A stretch of DNA of 18,972 bases from an uncultured Alphaproteobacteria bacterium (GCA_946480475.1 CAMLJM010000039.1:1-18972); one strand, 5' to 3'; shown: positions 7,549 through 15,618, counted from the first letter of the stretch. Notes: generated from the letters alone by a model not told the origin. Numbers and translations: made by a program.

Positions 7549-8913
7549 ATGAAACTGACATTTTTAGGCGCTAATGAGACTGTTACAGGCTCTAAATATC
7601 TGATTGAGGAAGATGGTTATCGCCTTTTAATTGATTGCGGTCTGTTCCAGGGTTCTAAAGAATTACGGATGCTTAACTGGGCTGAATTGCCCGTTGATCC
7701 TGCTGGTATAGATGCTGTGCTGCTGACGCATGCGCATATTGATCACAGTGGATATATACCGCGCCTTGTGAAGTCTGGCTATAAGGGGCCTATCTACTGT
7801 TCAGAGGCGACTTACGATCTTTGCACGATCATGCTGCCCGATGCCGGGTTTTTGCAGGAGGAGGATGCCGCTGCCGCGAACAGGTTTGGCTGGACGAAGC
7901 ATAATCCAGCGTTGCCGCTTTATACAGAGCAAGATGCGCGTGACTGCCTCGATTCCTTTAAGCCATTACCGTTTGGACAGCCATTTTATTTGAATGACTC
8001 GCTGCGTTTCACTATGCATCGGGCGGGACATATTCTTGGCGCATCTTTCATCAGACTGGCCAACGATGTGACATCAATTCTGTTTTCAGGCGATATTGGG
8101 CGTTTGCACAATCCTGTCATGAAGCCGCCCGCGCATATTCAGGATGCTGATTATATCGTGGTCGAATCTACTTATGGTGACCGCCTGCATGATCGTGATG
8201 ATCCAACTGAACAGATCAAAGATATTGTTCTGCGGACCTTGAGACGGGGCGGTAGTATTGTCATTCCCGCGTTTGCAGTGGGGCGGGCGCAGGCTCTGCT
8301 TTATCATTTCTATCTGTTGCGCAGTGAAGGCAAAATCCCCAACGTGCCAATTTATCTGGACAGTCCGATGGCTATCAGTGCTACAGACCTGATGAAGCGG
8401 CATATGAATGATCACCGGCTTTCTGCTGAAGAGTGTGATGCGGTATGCAGTGTGGCGAAATACACGCGCACTAGCGAGGACTCCAAGGCGATCAATGAAC
8501 ATAATGGTAATGGCGTTCCCAAGATCATTATTTCGGCCAGTGGCATGGCGACAGGCGGACGTGTGCTTTATCACCTGAAGCATTATCTGGGTGACCCGCG
8601 CAGTACGATTCTGCTGTCCGGATTTCAGGCATATGGTACGCGCGGCGACAGGCTGGCACGTGGTGAAACGGAGTTAAAAATTCATGGTCATATGTGGCCG
8701 GTAAAGGCGGAGATCGTCAAGCTGGACAGCATGTCAGCGCATGGCGATTACGAAGAATTGCTGACGTGGTTGGGAGGCGTAAGAAACCCGCCGCGCCGGG
8801 TGTTTGTAACCCACGGCGAACAGGTGGCAGCGGAATCCATGCGCGATAAGATCAAAGACAAGTTCGGCTGGGATGCGGTGGTGCCAACCTATCTGGAAGA
8901 GGTAGAAATATAA
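7549..8913 (+). CDS. Beta-CASP metallo-beta-lactamase RNA nuclease (CPSF73/YSH1-like)
   Basis: A zinc-dependent RNA-processing nuclease family, related to eukaryotic CPSF73 and archaeal/bacterial beta-CASP RNases. About 454 residues, MBL domain followed by inserted beta-CASP domain. Visible metal ligands are THAHIDH (about 60-66), GHILGAS (H near 161), SGDIG (D near 182) and the late SAHGD and THGE histidines (near 397 and 421). The beta-CASP motif A acid is in VVESTYGDR, and the AFAVGRAQ segment and GMATGGR region are typical. All expected catalytic residues are present, so it should be active. No KH domains. In other bacteria relatives sit with ligase and helicase repair genes, but here the partner is the DUF350 gene. 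The frame starts at ATG 7549, 10 bases after the previous stop, with AGGT upstream. Confidence 0.9.
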   Translation: MKLTFLGANETVTGSKYLIEEDGYRLLIDCGLFQGSKELRMLNWAELPVDPAGIDAVLLTHAHIDHSGYIPRLVKSGYKGPIYCSEATYDLCTIMLPDAGFLQEEDAAAANRFGWTKHNPALPLYTEQDARDCLDSFKPLPFGQPFYLNDSLRFTMHRAGHILGASFIRLANDVTSILFSGDIGRLHNPVMKPPAHIQDADYIVVESTYGDRLHDRDDPTEQIKDIVLRTLRRGGSIVIPAFAVGRAQALLYHFYLLRSEGKIPNVPIYLDSPMAISATDLMKRHMNDHRLSAEECDAVCSVAKYTRTSEDSKAINEHNGNGVPKIIISASGMATGGRVLYHLKHYLGDPRSTILLSGFQAYGTRGDRLARGETELKIHGHMWPVKAEIVKLDSMSAHGDYEELLTWLGGVRNPPRRVFVTHGEQVAAESMRDKIKDKFGWDAVVPTYLEEVEI

Positions 8914-8943
8914 TATTCACGCCCGCTGTACGTTTTTGCAGGT

Positions 8944-9312
8944 TTAGGGTGTGAAACCCTCCGGTTTCACGGTTTGAACTGAAGTAGGGAGTGCGGGTGC
9001 ACTTTTTGCCAACTCATCGTTCAGGGCTTTCAGTTCATCCTTCAGGTCGCCTTCAGGCAGCGCATTATGAATGACTGTCAGTACTTTAAGACGTTCATGC
9101 GTTACAGGTTCAAATGCATTGATTTGTTGCTGAACTTCAGGGGTGCAGGCTTCAAGCTCGTTAACATTATTCAAACCTTCTGAGAGGGCCTGATGTTGAA
9201 ATCCGATATCTACTTGAAGCTTTTGTAAGGTATGTGCGTGAGTGGTTTGTTGGCTATCACGCAACTGCTGCTCAATCTGATCAAGGGTGAAGCTCGCCAT
9301 TAGCAAAGCCAT
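8944..9312 (-). CDS. Small helical protein of unknown function downstream of rimO
   Basis: 122 residues, no membrane segment or recognisable domain. Glutamine- and leucine-rich helices (LDQIEQQLRDSQ, LKDELKALNDELAK) suggest a soluble helical or coiled-coil protein. An alternative start at 9300 (MASFTL) is possible. Neither start has a strong ribosome site. It begins 23 bases after the rimO stop. It may be read from the rimO transcript or from a TATAAT at 9340-9335 overlapping the rimO stop, though no good -35 accompanies that box. Confidence 0.6.
   Translation of the reverse strand: MALLMASFTLDQIEQQLRDSQQTTHAHTLQKLQVDIGFQHQALSEGLNNVNELEACTPEVQQQINAFEPVTHERLKVLTVIHNALPEGDLKDELKALNDELAKSAPALPTSVQTVKPEGFTP
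8951..8970. repeat. Perfect inverted repeat at the 3' end of the 8944-9312 gene
   Basis: GTGAAACC (8951-8958) and GGTTTCAC (8963-8970) flank CTCC. It lies at the codons for the last residues of the minus-strand gene, between two convergent genes. No T-tract follows on either strand, so it could act as an mRNA 3' end stabiliser or a weak terminator. Confidence 0.35.
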
Positions 9313-9335
9313 TGTATCAACTATTTCATCCAGTA

Positions 9336-10685
9336 TTATACGATAACTCCGAATAAATCATATTCGTCGGCGTCTTCGATCAGAACGTTGACGATATCGC
9401 CTTGCTTTATGCCAGCGGGGACATCACGGAGATAGACCTTGCCGTCGATCTCCGGCGCGTCACCTTGTGAACGGCCATCGGCTCCACCTTCGCCGTCGGC
9501 GACGTCAATAATCACAGGTAATGTGCGGCCGATCTTACGTTGCTGGCGTGCAGTGCTGACTTCCTGTTGGGCTTCCATGAAACGCTGATAGCGTTCTTCT
9601 TTGACTTCTTCTGGTACAGCACCTTCGATTTCGTTGGCGACAGCGCCCGCGACAGGTTCATATTTGAAGCAACCCGCGCGGTCGATTTGCGCTTCCTTGA
9701 TCCAGTTGAGCAGGATCTGGAAGTCCTCTTCGGTTTCGCCCGGAAAGCCAACGATGAATGTTGAGCGGATCGTGAGGTCAGGGCAGATCTCACGCCATTT
9801 TTTAATACGCTCAGTCACTTTTTCAACATTGCCCGGGCGTTTCATGGCTTTCAGCACTTTGGGGCTGGCATGCTGGAACGGGATATCGAGATAGGGCAGG
9901 ATTTTGCCTTCGGCCATGAGTGGAATGACATCATCCACATGCGGGTAGGGGTAAACGTAATGCATGCGCACCCATACACCCAAGGAGCCGAGAGCTTCGG
10001 CAAGGTCATAGAATTTCGCCTTGATAACTTTATCCTTCCATTTGCTTTCAGCGTATTTGATATCTACACCGTAGGCCGATGTATCCTGCGAGATCACAAG
10101 GATTTCTTTCACACCTGCTTTCACAAGGTTTTCAGCTTCGTACATGATGTGGTTGGCCGGGCGGCTAACGAGGTCGCCACGCAGTGATGGAATGATGCAG
10201 AAGGTGCAGCGGTTATTGCAGCCTTCGGAAATTTTCAAATAAGCGTAATGACGTGGCGTCAGGCGCAGGCCCTCGGGCGGCACCAGATCGACGAACGGGT
10301 CGTGCACAGGCGGTACGACATCGTGCACGGCGTTGACCACTTGTTCGTATTGTTGCGGGCCGGTGACAGCCAGCACCTTGGAATGGACGGACGTAATCTG
10401 TTCGGGTTCAGCGCCCATGCAGCCAGTGACGATGACCTTGCCGTTCGATTCAATAGCTTCGCCAATCGCCTCAAGCGACTCTGTTTTCGCTGAATCAAGG
10501 AATCCGCATGTATTTACGATCACCACATCAGCGCCATCGTAACTACCTGAAATCTCATAACCTTCTGAGCGAAGTTGGGACAATATGCGTTCGGAGTCTA
10601 CCAGCGCTTTAGGGCAGCCGAGGCTGACCATGCCCACTTTCGGGGTTTTCACAGTTTTCTTGGAATTAACGTTGGTAGCACTCAT
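9336..10685 (-). CDS. rimO: Ribosomal protein S12 methylthiotransferase RimO
   Basis: Radical-SAM enzyme that adds a methylthio group to the conserved Asp of ribosomal protein S12. 449 residues. N-terminal MTTase domain with [15 protein letters not shown] (C24), [11 protein letters not shown] (C60) and VTGCMGAEP (C89) for the auxiliary [4Fe-4S] cluster. The radical-SAM motif is [15 protein letters not shown] with C156, C160, C163. The TFIVGFPGE and [11 protein letters not shown] blocks follow, and a C-terminal TRAM-like domain includes [18 protein letters not shown]. The CPKALVDSE and CIIPSLRG sequences distinguish RimO from MiaB. The ribosome site AAGGA is spaced 7 bases from the ATG and is overlapped by a leader hairpin (10696-10731). 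Confidence 0.97.
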   Translation of the reverse strand: MSATNVNSKKTVKTPKVGMVSLGCPKALVDSERILSQLRSEGYEISGSYDGADVVIVNTCGFLDSAKTESLEAIGEAIESNGKVIVTGCMGAEPEQITSVHSKVLAVTGPQQYEQVVNAVHDVVPPVHDPFVDLVPPEGLRLTPRHYAYLKISEGCNNRCTFCIIPSLRGDLVSRPANHIMYEAENLVKAGVKEILVISQDTSAYGVDIKYAESKWKDKVIKAKFYDLAEALGSLGVWVRMHYVYPYPHVDDVIPLMAEGKILPYLDIPFQHASPKVLKAMKRPGNVEKVTERIKKWREICPDLTIRSTFIVGFPGETEEDFQILLNWIKEAQIDRAGCFKYEPVAGAVANEIEGAVPEEVKEERYQRFMEAQQEVSTARQQRKIGRTLPVIIDVADGEGGADGRSQGDAPEIDGKVYLRDVPAGIKQGDIVNVLIEDADEYDLFGVIV

Positions 10686-10695
10686 GTCAGGATCC

Positions 10696-10731
10696 TTTTC
10701 GGGGCTTTATATAACCCGAAAACCCCGAAAA
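10696..10731 (-). promoter_or_regulatory. rimO leader hairpin that can pair the ribosome-binding site
   Basis: On the minus strand TTTTCGGGG (10731-10723) pairs perfectly with CCCCGAAAA (10704-10696), extendable by a U-G wobble and a C-G pair into the AAGGA ribosome site. The loop is 18 bases and AT-rich. A second half copy CCCGAAAA (10715-10722) gives an alternative partner. This arrangement could control rimO translation. A minus-strand TAATAT (10750-10745) may be the -10 box, but its -35 is poor. Confidence 0.4.
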
Positions 10732-10761
10732 AGCGAGTTTTTTCATATTACCGATCGCCGC

Positions 10762-10790
10762 TTGTCGCCTTCCCATTTTCATGATTTAAA
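10762..10790 (+). promoter_or_regulatory. Putative promoter for the 10822-11145 gene
   Basis: TTGTCG (10762-10767) and TTTAAA (10785-10790) are spaced by 17 bases, ahead of an AGGAGGA ribosome site (10812-10818). The -10 box is a moderate match. Confidence 0.35.
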
Positions 10791-10821
10791 GTATCCATAT
10801 TTAATAAATTCAGGAGGAATC

Positions 10822-11145
10822 ATGTCAGATAATTTAACACCGGGATTCATGGTCAGGGCTTTTGCCATGGCTGCCCTTGTCGGAACTTCAATGGGGGCTG
10901 GCTGGGGCGCCATATTCCATGATATGGACCAACGTTATCAGAAAACTGATCGTCAGCCGTTGACCTGGGTTGGCCATACCAATAATGCCCTGGCGGGAGT
11001 TGGCGCCGCTTCAACTGTTTTAACGGTGCTATTTGCTGGTATTATGCTCCAACGGCGACGCAAGGAAGATCGGGCGGCGCTAGAGGGTATGAAACAGCTT
11101 ATGGCGGAGAAGGTTGTATCTGTTCAGCCAGCAGGGCCTGCCTAA
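10822..11145 (+). CDS. Small two-helix membrane protein, unknown
   Basis: 107 residues from ATG 10822, chosen because an excellent AGGAGGA ribosome site lies just upstream. The frame is open much further back, but that part overlaps rimO and its leader. Two hydrophobic helices, about residues 9-33 (FMVRAFAMAALVGTSMGAGW) and 52-74 (TNNALAGVGAASTVLTVLF), are separated by a polar loop DMDQRYQKTDRQPLTWVG. A basic QRRRKEDR segment follows, so the C-terminus is likely cytoplasmic. Not recognised. Confidence 0.75.
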   Translation: MSDNLTPGFMVRAFAMAALVGTSMGAGWGAIFHDMDQRYQKTDRQPLTWVGHTNNALAGVGAASTVLTVLFAGIMLQRRRKEDRAALEGMKQLMAEKVVSVQPAGPA

Positions 11146-11159
11146 TACGGCATCTAGCA

Positions 11160-11858
11160 TCAAAGGCGGGCTTTGCAAAGCTTCATAGGTGTAATGGGCA
11201 ACACCTGCCGGAGTTTGGCTTCGTATGTTCCTAAACGGGCGCAGTATTCATCCGTTTTCTGCTGTGCAAAGGCTTCATCCATGGGGGCTTTAGGGCCAGA
11301 GGCTATATGGGCTGTAAAGTTTTTGAGAGCACGGCGTTGCTCAAAGTACGACTTTACGATTTCTGCCTGCTGTTCCTGATTAAAAGCCATGAACTGGCTG
11401 TGATTGCTGAGGTTATAGGCGTAAGCCATCGGAGCGCTGCTGTATGTAAGGCCCACTGTTTGATATTGCCAGATATGGGTCACCTCGTGCGCGAAATCAC
11501 CGGCATGATCATCCTCGATTGAAGCACCTTTGGGTTGAGCTTTATTGGCGAAGCCAAAATCATAGCGTCCCGGCCCCATTTTTTCCGTCAGGTAAATGTT
11601 ATTTTTTAGGGCCTGTGCGATTTTGGATTTATCGAATACGCCGTAAAGTGATGGGCGGTTGAAGATACGAATATCCTGAAACTTGACGGCATCACCAAAA
11701 ATGGGACGTACAAGTTCGATTTCACCTGCAGTCATTTTGCGGCATGTGGGATCAATGGCGCAGATGAAAGGTCCCGTATCGGTGGTCGCTTCGATTGCGG
11801 CGGCGGCCAGGAAAGCGCCGCAAAGATAGCGGGGAATGTGTCTTTTGTTAATTTTCAT
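11160..11858 (-). CDS. Exported HExxH zinc-metallopeptidase-like protein, paralogue A
   Basis: 232 residues with a basic N-terminus and hydrophobic signal segment (about 8-24, IPRYLCGAFLAAAAIEA). The zinc motif HEVTH is at 124-128 in DFAHEVTHIWQYQ. A downstream QEQQAEI (E162) is the likely third ligand, as in gluzincin-type families related to DUF4157 ('HExTHvwQ ... EQQAe'). Four cysteines, C33, C39, C206, C228, match those of the upstream paralogue in spacing and suggest two disulfides in the periplasm. The block CRKMTAGEIELVRPIFGDAV is also shared. The substrate is unknown. The start is ATG 11858, and no ribosome site is visible. A TATAAA six bases upstream suggests a leaderless message, and a CATAACG/CGTTATG repeat covers the start. 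Confidence 0.8.
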   Translation of the reverse strand: MKINKRHIPRYLCGAFLAAAAIEATTDTGPFICAIDPTCRKMTAGEIELVRPIFGDAVKFQDIRIFNRPSLYGVFDKSKIAQALKNNIYLTEKMGPGRYDFGFANKAQPKGASIEDDHAGDFAHEVTHIWQYQTVGLTYSSAPMAYAYNLSNHSQFMAFNQEQQAEIVKSYFEQRRALKNFTAHIASGPKAPMDEAFAQQKTDEYCARLGTYEAKLRQVLPITPMKLCKARL

Positions 11859-11877
11859 AACGAATTTATACGTTATG
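11856..11877 (-). promoter_or_regulatory. Inverted repeat and -10 box at the start of paralogue A
   Basis: CATAACG (11856-11862) and CGTTATG (11871-11877) form a perfect 7-base inverted repeat whose arm includes the start codon. Between the arms is the minus-strand TATAAA (-10), with TGGACT 17 bases further upstream as a partial -35. It may be an operator, an RNA hairpin hiding the start codon, or both. Confidence 0.4.
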
Positions 11878-11898
11878 CGGCTTTTAAAGTCCAGAAAT

Positions 11899-12663
11899 TC
11901 AAAAAGATTGGCTGCGGCTTAACTTAAAACCGTCTTTCTGAGGCGGCAGGCACATTTCATCAGGCTTTATGGGGAAGGCGGGGAATAATTTTACTTCATA
12001 CTGTTTAAGCTCGTGACAGCGTTCTTTAAGCCAGTCCGGACCCATTGTGGGGAATCGCGTAGGGTGGTTAGTGTCGTTCAGGCCCTTTTCCAAAGTTGTC
12101 ATCAGGACGAAATCAGAACGCATGTAAAAGTAGTCCTGCATGATCTGTGCCTGCTGTTCCAGGTTCATATCATGATAAGCATAGCTATTATCAATTTCGT
12201 ATTTATAAGCATCGCTGTAATTGAACGCGTGCTTGAGTAATGTGAGCAGCGCTTGTTTCGGTATGTTCATGCCGCTTTGTGACTGGGCGACGTGAGTCAT
12301 CTCATGCATAAACAAGGCTTTTAGCTGGATGTCGCCTATAGCGTAATTTTTGCTCCGGTTCTCAGCCTGAGGAATGTATATGTTTCCGTTTGGCGCCATG
12401 CCTGTACGGTCATGCCCGAACATATACATGAAGGGGCGGCTAAATATTTTGGCATTGTTATATTTTATGCTGTCGCCAAAATATTGGCGCGCCAGTTTAA
12501 CTTCGTCAGCTGTCAGGTGTCGGCATCCCGGGTCTGCCTTGCACAGGAAATTGTCGCCATTCTCGCGGTCAAAATAATTATAGCCCACCCATTCCAGATG
12601 GGCGGCACCAGCAAATGCGCATGCGAGTATAGAGGCTGTAATAAGAGCCTTCTTCTTTTTCAT
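11899..12663 (-). CDS. Exported HExxH zinc-metallopeptidase-like protein, paralogue B
   Basis: 254 residues with a Lys-rich N-terminus and hydrophobic signal segment (MKKKKALITASILACAFAGA, 1-20). Zinc motif HEMTH at 120-124 (LFMHEMTHVAQSQSG), likely third ligand E169 in NLEQQAQIMQDYF. It is paralogous to the downstream gene: both have CxxDPxCRxxTAxExxLxRxxFGD, (K/R)IF.RP, HExTH, EQQA and a C-terminal C...YE.KL...PI.P..(M/L)C stretch. The first cysteine pair has spacing 6 (C41-C47) and the last has spacing 22 (C216-C238), identical to paralogue A. The start is supported by an ACAGGGAT site and a strong promoter at 12700-12727. Function unknown. A cell-wall or secreted-protein protease is plausible, but inactive variants cannot be excluded. 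Confidence 0.82.
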   Translation of the reverse strand: MKKKKALITASILACAFAGAAHLEWVGYNYFDRENGDNFLCKADPGCRHLTADEVKLARQYFGDSIKYNNAKIFSRPFMYMFGHDRTGMAPNGNIYIPQAENRSKNYAIGDIQLKALFMHEMTHVAQSQSGMNIPKQALLTLLKHAFNYSDAYKYEIDNSYAYHDMNLEQQAQIMQDYFYMRSDFVLMTTLEKGLNDTNHPTRFPTMGPDWLKERCHELKQYEVKLFPAFPIKPDEMCLPPQKDGFKLSRSQSF

Positions 12664-12680
12664 ATCCCTGTACTCAGTTA

Positions 12681-12727
12681 TTCTTCTTTATTAAGAAGAA
12701 CTATAAAGGGATCAATCAGAAGGTCAA
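12681..12727 (-). promoter_or_regulatory. Promoter and operator-like palindrome for paralogue B
   Basis: On the minus strand TTGACC (12727-12722) is followed after 16 bases by TATAGT (12705-12700). At the predicted start sits a perfect inverted repeat TTCTTCTT-TATT-AAGAAGAA (12681-12700), placed where a repressor would block transcription. The 40-base gap to paralogue A suggests readthrough could also transcribe that gene. Confidence 0.5.
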
Positions 12728-12734
12728 TTTGTAA

Positions 12735-12986
12735 TCAGTCAGTGGAAGACGATTTGCTGCACCGGCGTTGTTCGCACATTGCCTTGCGTGCTTTGGCTTC
12801 GTCCATCAATTTGCATAGCTTTGTACTGGCGGTGTGTGTGAATACGAAAGGCATCAGGCCGTGAATAAGGGCAATGATGGCAACAACAATCAGCGTCGTG
12901 GCAAATTTGATGGTAAAACCCAGATGCTCGAAATAGTTTTCGTTTGCATCGTACAGGTGCTTGGTTAAGAAAGAATCTTGTTTCAT
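12735..12986 (-). CDS. DUF6356 family small membrane protein
   Basis: 83 residues. The N-terminal block DANENYFEHLGFTIKFATTL and the following hydrophobic helix (about 26-50, FATTLIVVAIIALIHGLMPFVF) match the DUF6356 pattern from memory: a 'ESYFEH' motif, one long membrane helix with 'iHglfPFlF', then 'T.S' and an amphipathic tail. Function unknown. The tail has three cysteines and is rich in K/R. The start ATG 12986 is only 6 bases after a perfect TATAAT, and no ribosome site is visible, so the message is probably leaderless. Confidence 0.8.
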   Translation of the reverse strand: MKQDSFLTKHLYDANENYFEHLGFTIKFATTLIVVAIIALIHGLMPFVFTHTASTKLCKLMDEAKARKAMCEQRRCSKSSSTD

Positions 12987-12992
12987 AACTCT

Positions 12993-12998
12993 ATTATA
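12993..12998 (-). promoter_or_regulatory. -10 box (TATAAT) directly before the DUF6356 start
   Basis: Perfect TATAAT on the minus strand, preceded by GGT and ending 6 bases before the ATG. The -35 region is poor (TTTTCT about 16 bases upstream). If used, transcription starts at or next to the start codon. Confidence 0.4.
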
Positions 12999-13022
12999 AC
13001 CGAAGTGCGATTTAAGAAAATA

Positions 13023-13943
13023 TTACAAATAAGTGATGCGGGGCAGCATAGGACTGCTTGGTAACTTTGATGCCTGTTCATAGAGTGTGGCTGTTTTAAT
13101 CGGTTTACCGGCGATAGTAGCGATTAACGCATTCTGAGGATGCAATTTAAATGTATGTTGAATGCGGCTTTCGAGATTTTGTATGCCTGGTTTTATGGTT
13201 TCAATAAAGCGGATTATATCAGTTCCGTAACCTGTGATCTCAGCCGCTTTATCTGCTGTCCAGATAGTTGGCTCAGCCTTCAGTGTCGAAATCTGTGTAA
13301 TGCCAGATTGCAATACGGGATTAATCCCGTTTTCGGTGAAAGCGCCCCAGATGCTGACATAAAGCAATGCGCCGTTTTTCAGGACAGGGGCGTTTTCGAG
13401 ACTGCGTGTCAGTACAGCGCCAGATTTGCATACAAGATCGTAATTAGGTTCTGTCGCGGTAAGCGCTTCTGCTTGCTCCGGTGTGTAAAAACCAACAGTG
13501 ACAAATGATTGTGTATTTCCCTCCGGCATTACTGTGCTTGGCATGTAGCCTGAGGCTCCAATAAAGGCGCTGTGTACAACGGCGTGTTTGTCCAATGTTG
13601 CTTGTGCCAGATATATCTCGCCGCCAATTCCTGCGTTCTGAAATTTCCTGATTAATACTTCGGGCGAGCAGTTAGAGCCGATGCCAAGAATTGCAATGCG
13701 ATCCTGTAATACTTCCTGGCCAGGCAACTGCACATTATAAGTGGGAAGCGCAGCAGATGTACCTTGTAGCGTATGACAAAATGGTGATGTTTCGATCAAT
13801 ATACGGCGTGTGTTTTCGTTTGTAATTATTTGGTTGCTGTCAATACGAATGAGGGCTGCATGTTGGAACATATCCGGTGTAGTATGCGGATAGCGGCAGG
13901 CAGCCTGATGCGCGGCTTTTAACTCTTCTGGTGTATTGGTCAT
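13023..13943 (-). CDS. Gamma-glutamylcyclotransferase/AIG2-like protein with N-terminal extension
   Basis: 306 residues, soluble. A GSN motif in AILGIGSNCSPEVLIRKF (about 84-101) resembles the nucleating 'YGSNL' loop of GGCT/AIG2-fold proteins. Downstream, HAVVHSAFIGASGYMPSTV, then PEGNTQSFVTVGFYTPEQAEAL and TEPNYDLV fit the fold's later strands and the 'tE.nY' segment. The first ~80 residues are not part of that fold. I could not identify the catalytic glutamate with confidence, so the activity is open. It precedes the DUF6356 gene by 36 bases and follows mmsA by 42 bases. The ribosome site at 13943 is weak. Confidence 0.6.
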   Translation of the reverse strand: MTNTPEELKAAHQAACRYPHTTPDMFQHAALIRIDSNQIITNENTRRILIETSPFCHTLQGTSAALPTYNVQLPGQEVLQDRIAILGIGSNCSPEVLIRKFQNAGIGGEIYLAQATLDKHAVVHSAFIGASGYMPSTVMPEGNTQSFVTVGFYTPEQAEALTATEPNYDLVCKSGAVLTRSLENAPVLKNGALLYVSIWGAFTENGINPVLQSGITQISTLKAEPTIWTADKAAEITGYGTDIIRFIETIKPGIQNLESRIQHTFKLHPQNALIATIAGKPIKTATLYEQASKLPSSPMLPRITYL

Positions 13944-13985
13944 GTCTTAGACTAGACAATACAAATCGCAAATACCATAAAAACT

Positions 13986-15491
13986 TTATTTCATGGTGGG
14001 CATGACAAATTCGGCACCTTCACGGATGCCGGTGGGCCAGCGTGATGTTATGGTTTTAAGATGCGTATAAAAATTTACACCTTCTGGGCCATGAACACCG
14101 TGAGCACCAAACACTGAACCTTTCCAACCACCAAAGGTGTGATAAGCGATAGGCACAGGAATAGGCACGTTTACGCCGACCATGCCGACTTTGATCTGAT
14201 TGACGAAGGTACGCGCTGCATCGCCATCACGGGTAAAAATGGCTGTGCCGTTGCCGAACTCATGAGCATTGATCAACTTGGCGGCCTGATCGAATGTTTC
14301 CGTGCGTACGACAGATAGCACGGGGCCGAATATTTCTTCTTTATATATACGCATATCAGGTTTTACGTGGTCGAACAGGCAGCCACCCATGTAGAACCCA
14401 TTCTCATAGCCCTGATGTTTGGATTTATACCCACGACCATCGACAATGAGTTTAGCGCCTTCTTTTTCACCGATATCGACGTAGGACAAAACCTTTTTAA
14501 GATGATCAGCTGTAACTAAGGGACCCATTTCTGACTGCGCATCTGTGCCAGGGCCAATCTTTAAAGCCTCGACACGAGGTTTGAGTTTTTGCATCAGCTT
14601 GTCACCGACATCACCAACGGTTACAGCAACGGAAATCGCCATACAGCGCTCACCCGCAGAACCATAAGCCGCACCCATAAGTGCATCGACAGCCTGATCA
14701 ATGTCGGCATCAGGCATAATCACCATATGGTTCTTTGCGCCGCCTAATGCCTGAACGCGTTTACCATGTGCGGCTGCCGTTGAATAAATGTATTGCGCGA
14801 TCGGTGTTGAACCTACAAAACTAACGGCTTGTACGCGGGGATCGGTGAGGATCACATCGACGGCTTCTTTATCGCCATGCACAACGTTCAATACGCCATC
14901 TGGCAGTCCCGCTTTCTTGAACAACTCTGCAATAAAGAGTGAAGCTGAGGGATCGCGTTCCGATGGCTTCCACACAAACGTATTGCCGCATGCAATCGCC
15001 ATGGGGAACATCCACATGCCCACCATCATGGGAAAGTTGAAGGGGGTGATGCCTGCGCAAACCCCTAAAGACTGACGGATGGAATATGTGTCAATGCCGC
15101 TGCCCACGTTTTCGGAGAACTCCCCTTTGAGCAGGTGGGGAATGCCACATGCGAATTCGACAACTTCGATGCCGCGCGTCACTTCACCTTTGGCATCGGT
15201 CAGGACTTTACCGTGTTCGGCTGTGATAATTTCTGCAAGATGATCGGCATTCTCATCCAGCAGGTGTTTGAAGTTAAATAAAACGCGAGCGCGTTTTAAC
15301 GGCGGTGTGGCAGCCCAGACAGGGTAGGCAGCCTCGGCGACTGCAATGGCGTTCCTGACTTCATCGGCGCTGGCCAGGGATACCTTGCCTGTAACTTCCC
15401 CTGTAGCGGGATTATAAACATCCCCATGCCGGCCTGAGCCTCGCCGTGGAGAACCATTGATGAAATGATCGATTTGTTTAATGCCTGGCAT
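13986..15491 (-). CDS. mmsA: CoA-acylating methylmalonate-semialdehyde dehydrogenase
   Basis: Converts methylmalonate semialdehyde to propionyl-CoA (or malonate semialdehyde to acetyl-CoA) with NAD+ and CoA, in valine, thymine or inositol breakdown. 501 residues, normal length. The PFNFPMM segment is near 150-156, Rossmann site [13 protein letters not shown], and catalytic C283 is in [11 protein letters not shown]. The sequence [15 protein letters not shown] has Asn where most aldehyde dehydrogenases have the base Glu, which is diagnostic of the CoA-dependent MMSDH family (mmsA/iolA). AAAGGA 7 bases before the ATG supports the start at 15491. No other valine or inositol gene is nearby, so which pathway it serves is open. 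Confidence 0.95.
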   Translation of the reverse strand: MPGIKQIDHFINGSPRRGSGRHGDVYNPATGEVTGKVSLASADEVRNAIAVAEAAYPVWAATPPLKRARVLFNFKHLLDENADHLAEIITAEHGKVLTDAKGEVTRGIEVVEFACGIPHLLKGEFSENVGSGIDTYSIRQSLGVCAGITPFNFPMMVGMWMFPMAIACGNTFVWKPSERDPSASLFIAELFKKAGLPDGVLNVVHGDKEAVDVILTDPRVQAVSFVGSTPIAQYIYSTAAAHGKRVQALGGAKNHMVIMPDADIDQAVDALMGAAYGSAGERCMAISVAVTVGDVGDKLMQKLKPRVEALKIGPGTDAQSEMGPLVTADHLKKVLSYVDIGEKEGAKLIVDGRGYKSKHQGYENGFYMGGCLFDHVKPDMRIYKEEIFGPVLSVVRTETFDQAAKLINAHEFGNGTAIFTRDGDAARTFVNQIKVGMVGVNVPIPVPIAYHTFGGWKGSVFGAHGVHGPEGVNFYTHLKTITSRWPTGIREGAEFVMPTMK

Positions 15492-15618
15492 GAGGGAATC
15501 CTTTGAAAACAGGGTACCTATCCTTTTACCATTTCCTTAAAAATTAATTAACCACTTTCCTGTATCGTGGTATTCGTAAAAGAGGGTATTTTTAAGCGCC
15601 CCGGAGGGACAAGACGGT

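Noticed and set aside
10585..10821. N-terminal extension of the small membrane protein gene starting at 10822
   Set aside because: It overlaps rimO on the other strand, and the strong AGGAGGA ribosome site fixes the start at 10822.
14788..15075. Plus-strand open frame within mmsA
   Set aside because: Antisense to the conserved aldehyde dehydrogenase core with no independent evidence.
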